DNA from: CAVORD01 sp963698535
GTDB lineage: Bacteria; Bacteroidota; Bacteroidia; Bacteroidales; VadinHA17
Assembly (NCBI GenBank): GCA_963698535.1
Contig: CAVORD010000001.1
Location: forward strand, 1,860,001 to 1,924,000
Length of the DNA stretch: 64,000 nt
Direction of reading: 5' to 3'
The notes beneath the pieces are model-generated. The model was given only the letters and a program-made list of their open reading frames with translations, made no database searches and was not told the DNA's origin. The position numbers and the translations under genes are program-made. This document shows, piece after piece, positions 61,982 to 64,000 of the stretch (position 1 is its first letter; every line of letters starts with the position of its first letter).

Positions 61982-64000
61982 CTAAACTACACGATGACCA
62001 ATAAAGAGTATGTCATCGATCTGTTTATTTTCACCCTTCCACTCCATAAGCTCTTCGGCCAGGATCTTTTTCTGCTCCTCAATTGGTTTTGACCATATCC
62101 TGAGAACAATATTCTTAATAGCCACGGTCTTCATCTTCTTCAGGTCAGGACCACCAAACTGGTCAGCATAACCGTCAGAGAAGAGATATACCATATCACC
62201 TTTCCTTAGCTGGAAATCCTGACTGGTGAAATTGGTTCTGTTTTCCATCGATGCCATACCAATCGGGAATCTGTCGGCCTTAAGAACAGTAAGTTCACCT
62301 TCCCTCACTATAAATGCCGGGTTGTAAGCACCGGCGTAACTCATCATCAGACTCTTCTTGTCTATTACACTGAGTGATAGATCCATACCATCATTTACAA
62401 CATTTTCATGCTGCTGAAGCAATGACTTAACAACCTCCTCATGGAGGCGATCCAGTATTTTTCCGGATATATTCACCTTCTCCTCTTTTACAATACGGTT
62501 CAGTGAGTTATAGCCGATAATCGACATAAATGCACCAGGCACACCATGACCGGTACAGTCGACAGCAGAGATAAAAATCTTCTGGGTTGTTTCATGCAGC
62601 CAGTAGAAGTCACCACTTACTATATCCTTCGGCATAAAGAGTATGAAAGTATCCTTAAAGCTATCTTCCGGCGGAAGCATCGCTCTCTGTATCCTTTCGG
62701 CATAACGGATGGAGGCGGTAATATCCCTGTTCTTTTCCTCGATCTCATGGCTCTTTAAAACAACTTCCGCTGTTCGTTCTTCCACCTTCTCTTCCAGTAT
62801 CTTCTTCTCCACAACCAGTTTGTATTCCCTCATCCGTATATACAATATCACTGCCAATATTAAGAGTATCGCAACTGACGTTATGAACCAGGGGGTGAGA
62901 TAGAATGGCGGACGAATAGTAAAAGAGTAGGTAACCGGCTCCTCGTTCCAGTAACCGGTACTGTTGGAAGCCTTTACCATGAAAGTATATTTCCCGGGAG
63001 TAAGGGCGGAATATATAGCCCTGGTCTGAGCTGTAACCGGACGCCATGTTGATTCTGCTCCCTCCAGCATTACCATATAACGTACCGATTTAGGATTATC
63101 GAGACATACACTGTAATAGTCAAAAGCTATGGCTCTCTCTTTATAGTTCAGCTTCATACCATCGGTCATATGACGAGGCTGGTAATTGATCAGCATCCTC
63201 CTGATATGAGTTGCCGGACTCGTTCTAACCGGGGGAAACAGTTCTGTATCCAACCTGGTCACTCCGTTGGCAGTACCAAACCATAGCCTGCCCCTGGAGT
63301 CAATAAATGAGGCATGATTCCTTGCTTCAATGCCGGTAAATCCGTTCTCCTCAGTAAAGGTAGAGATCACCTCTGTTCCTGCCTCAAGCCTGTTAAGACC
63401 CTGGTTAGATCCGATATACAAATTCCCGGAAGGATCGGAAATGAGTGAGGTTATATTATTTGATAACAGTCCATTTTCAGCAGTGTAATGACCTGCGATT
63501 GTATCTTTGTCAAGGACCTTAAGACCGCTTGTTGACCCTACCCAGATCCTTCCGTCAGGTGTTTCGGTAATTATTTTGGGAATATGTCCCTCTCCGATAT
63601 CAACAATAACAAACTTGTCTTTAGCATTATCATAGCGGGTGATCCCAACAGCTCTTTCCGTTCCGATCCAGGTATCGCCATTGCTGTCACAGAACAGGGA
63701 GATAACGCCATTTCCCGAAAGGCCGTCGCCCTGTGTATATCTTCTTCCGGCTCCTTCTTTAATGCTCCATCGAACAACTCCGTCATTTGTCCCAACCCAA
63801 AGGATACCATTCTTGTCAATATCAAGGGCTTTGATAACTCCATCGGAATATAGAAGAGAGTTCAAATGAGTATCATATATGAATTTACCTGTTCCCGGCG
63901 TAAACATGAATAGCCCGTCGCCGTCTGTCCCAAGCCATATTTCGCCATTCAAACCCTTTTTGAGAAACCTCACTTTATTGCCAATAATATATTTGGGTTC
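61982..64000 (-). CDS. Beta-propeller sensor with SpoIIE/PP2C phosphatase output, 5' end beyond the window
   Basis: The frame stays open to base 64000, so the start is missing; the GTG at 63973 is internal. Visible are repeated two-component-regulator propeller blades (GEIWLGTDGDGLF, GILWVGTNDGVVR, GRLWFGTANGVTRLD), a Y_Y_Y domain ending in SFTIRPPFYLT, one membrane helix (WFITSVAILLILAVILYI), a coiled coil, and a SpoIIE-type serine phosphatase (DIVSGDFYWLHE, DCTGHGVPGAFMSIIG, FSDGYADQFGG, DDILFIG). A periplasmic ligand would thus control a cytoplasmic protein phosphatase. The PP2C output makes it a possible opponent of the SiaB-like protein at 16.8-17.9 kb; they are not neighbours. Confidence 0.92.
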   Translation of the reverse strand, partial: EPKYIIGNKVRFLKKGLNGEIWLGTDGDGLFMFTPGTGKFIYDTHLNSLLYSDGVIKALDIDKNGILWVGTNDGVVRWSIKEGAGRRYTQGDGLSGNGVISLFCDSNGDTWIGTERAVGITRYDNAKDKFVIVDIGEGHIPKIITETPDGRIWVGSTSGLKVLDKDTIAGHYTAENGLLSNNITSLISDPSGNLYIGSNQGLNRLEAGTEVISTFTEENGFTGIEARNHASFIDSRGRLWFGTANGVTRLDTELFPPVRTSPATHIRRMLINYQPRHMTDGMKLNYKERAIAFDYYSVCLDNPKSVRYMVMLEGAESTWRPVTAQTRAIYSALTPGKYTFMVKASNSTGYWNEEPVTYSFTIRPPFYLTPWFITSVAILLILAVILYIRMREYKLVVEKKILEEKVEERTAEVVLKSHEIEEKNRDITASIRYAERIQRAMLPPEDSFKDTFILFMPKDIVSGDFYWLHETTQKIFISAVDCTGHGVPGAFMSIIGYNSLNRIVKEEKVNISGKILDRLHEEVVKSLLQQHENVVNDGMDLSLSVIDKKSLMMSYAGAYNPAFIVREGELTVLKADRFPIGMASMENRTNFTSQDFQLRKGDMVYLFSDGYADQFGGPDLKKMKTVAIKNIVLRIWSKPIEEQKKILAEELMEWKGENKQIDDILFIGHRVV

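Overview
The window looks like a chromosomal segment of a Bacteroidota bacterium, probably from the Bacteroidales/Marinilabiliales side. The grounds are a SusC/SusD pair, promoters of the Bacteroidetes type (-7 box TAnnTTTG), a ribosomal protein S16 with a long acidic tail, a sensor fragment ending a beta-propeller in a SpoIIE phosphatase, a DUF2807 adhesin-like protein and a glycogen cluster of a kind I associate with this phylum. No rRNA, tRNA, CRISPR array, insertion sequence or phage gene was seen.

Layout. 1-2.4 kb: S-adenosylhomocysteinase and RibF. 2.5-13.5 kb: glycogen metabolism, with branching enzyme on the + strand facing a four-gene minus-strand operon (debranching enzyme, GT4 glycosyltransferase, GH57 amylase-like protein, and a glycogen synthase fused to an alpha-glucan phosphorylase). 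13.7-16.8 kb: two paralogous TlpA-like lipoproteins (the second without redox cysteines) and LpxH. 16.8-21.5 kb: a double SiaB-like protein, then a methyltransferase of the 3-hydroxypalmitate methyl ester (PhcB-like) family followed by a six-helix hybrid histidine kinase and a single-domain response regulator, a possible cell-cell signalling module. 21.5-26.7 kb: ComM/YifB, a second histidine kinase, a Tat-exported dienelactone-hydrolase-like protein, a radical SAM sulfatase-maturase-like enzyme. 27-33.6 kb: TetR, TolC, HlyD, two ABC ATPases and two permeases in one drug-export operon. 33.7-39.7 kb: two endonuclease/exonuclease/phosphatase proteins flanking a small membrane protein, MutL and two rhomboids. 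39.7-49.9 kb: threonine/serine dehydratase, a transglutaminase-like protein, membrane pyrophosphatase, S9 peptidase, DapD, and a LicD / LicC-like / CDP-glycerol-transferase group. 49.9-64 kb: DUF2807 protein, RimM, S16, a beta-barrel protein, SusD/SusC, DnaE, thioredoxin, a LOG-family protein and the partial SpoIIE sensor.

Sequence quality matters here. At least two dozen frame breaks split otherwise well conserved genes between positions 1 and about 39.7 kb; from 39.7 kb to 64 kb I see none. Several breaks sit in homopolymer runs (7 A at 11347, 5 G at 18280, 5 C near 36207) and conserved sequence resumes at once in another frame, so most are probably base-calling errors. Broken genes are annotated at full extent with the breaks described.

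Many neighbouring genes are convergent with almost no space between them or with overlapping ends. Where the track-like longest reading frame began at TTG or GTG inside a promoter, I moved the start to the downstream ATG.
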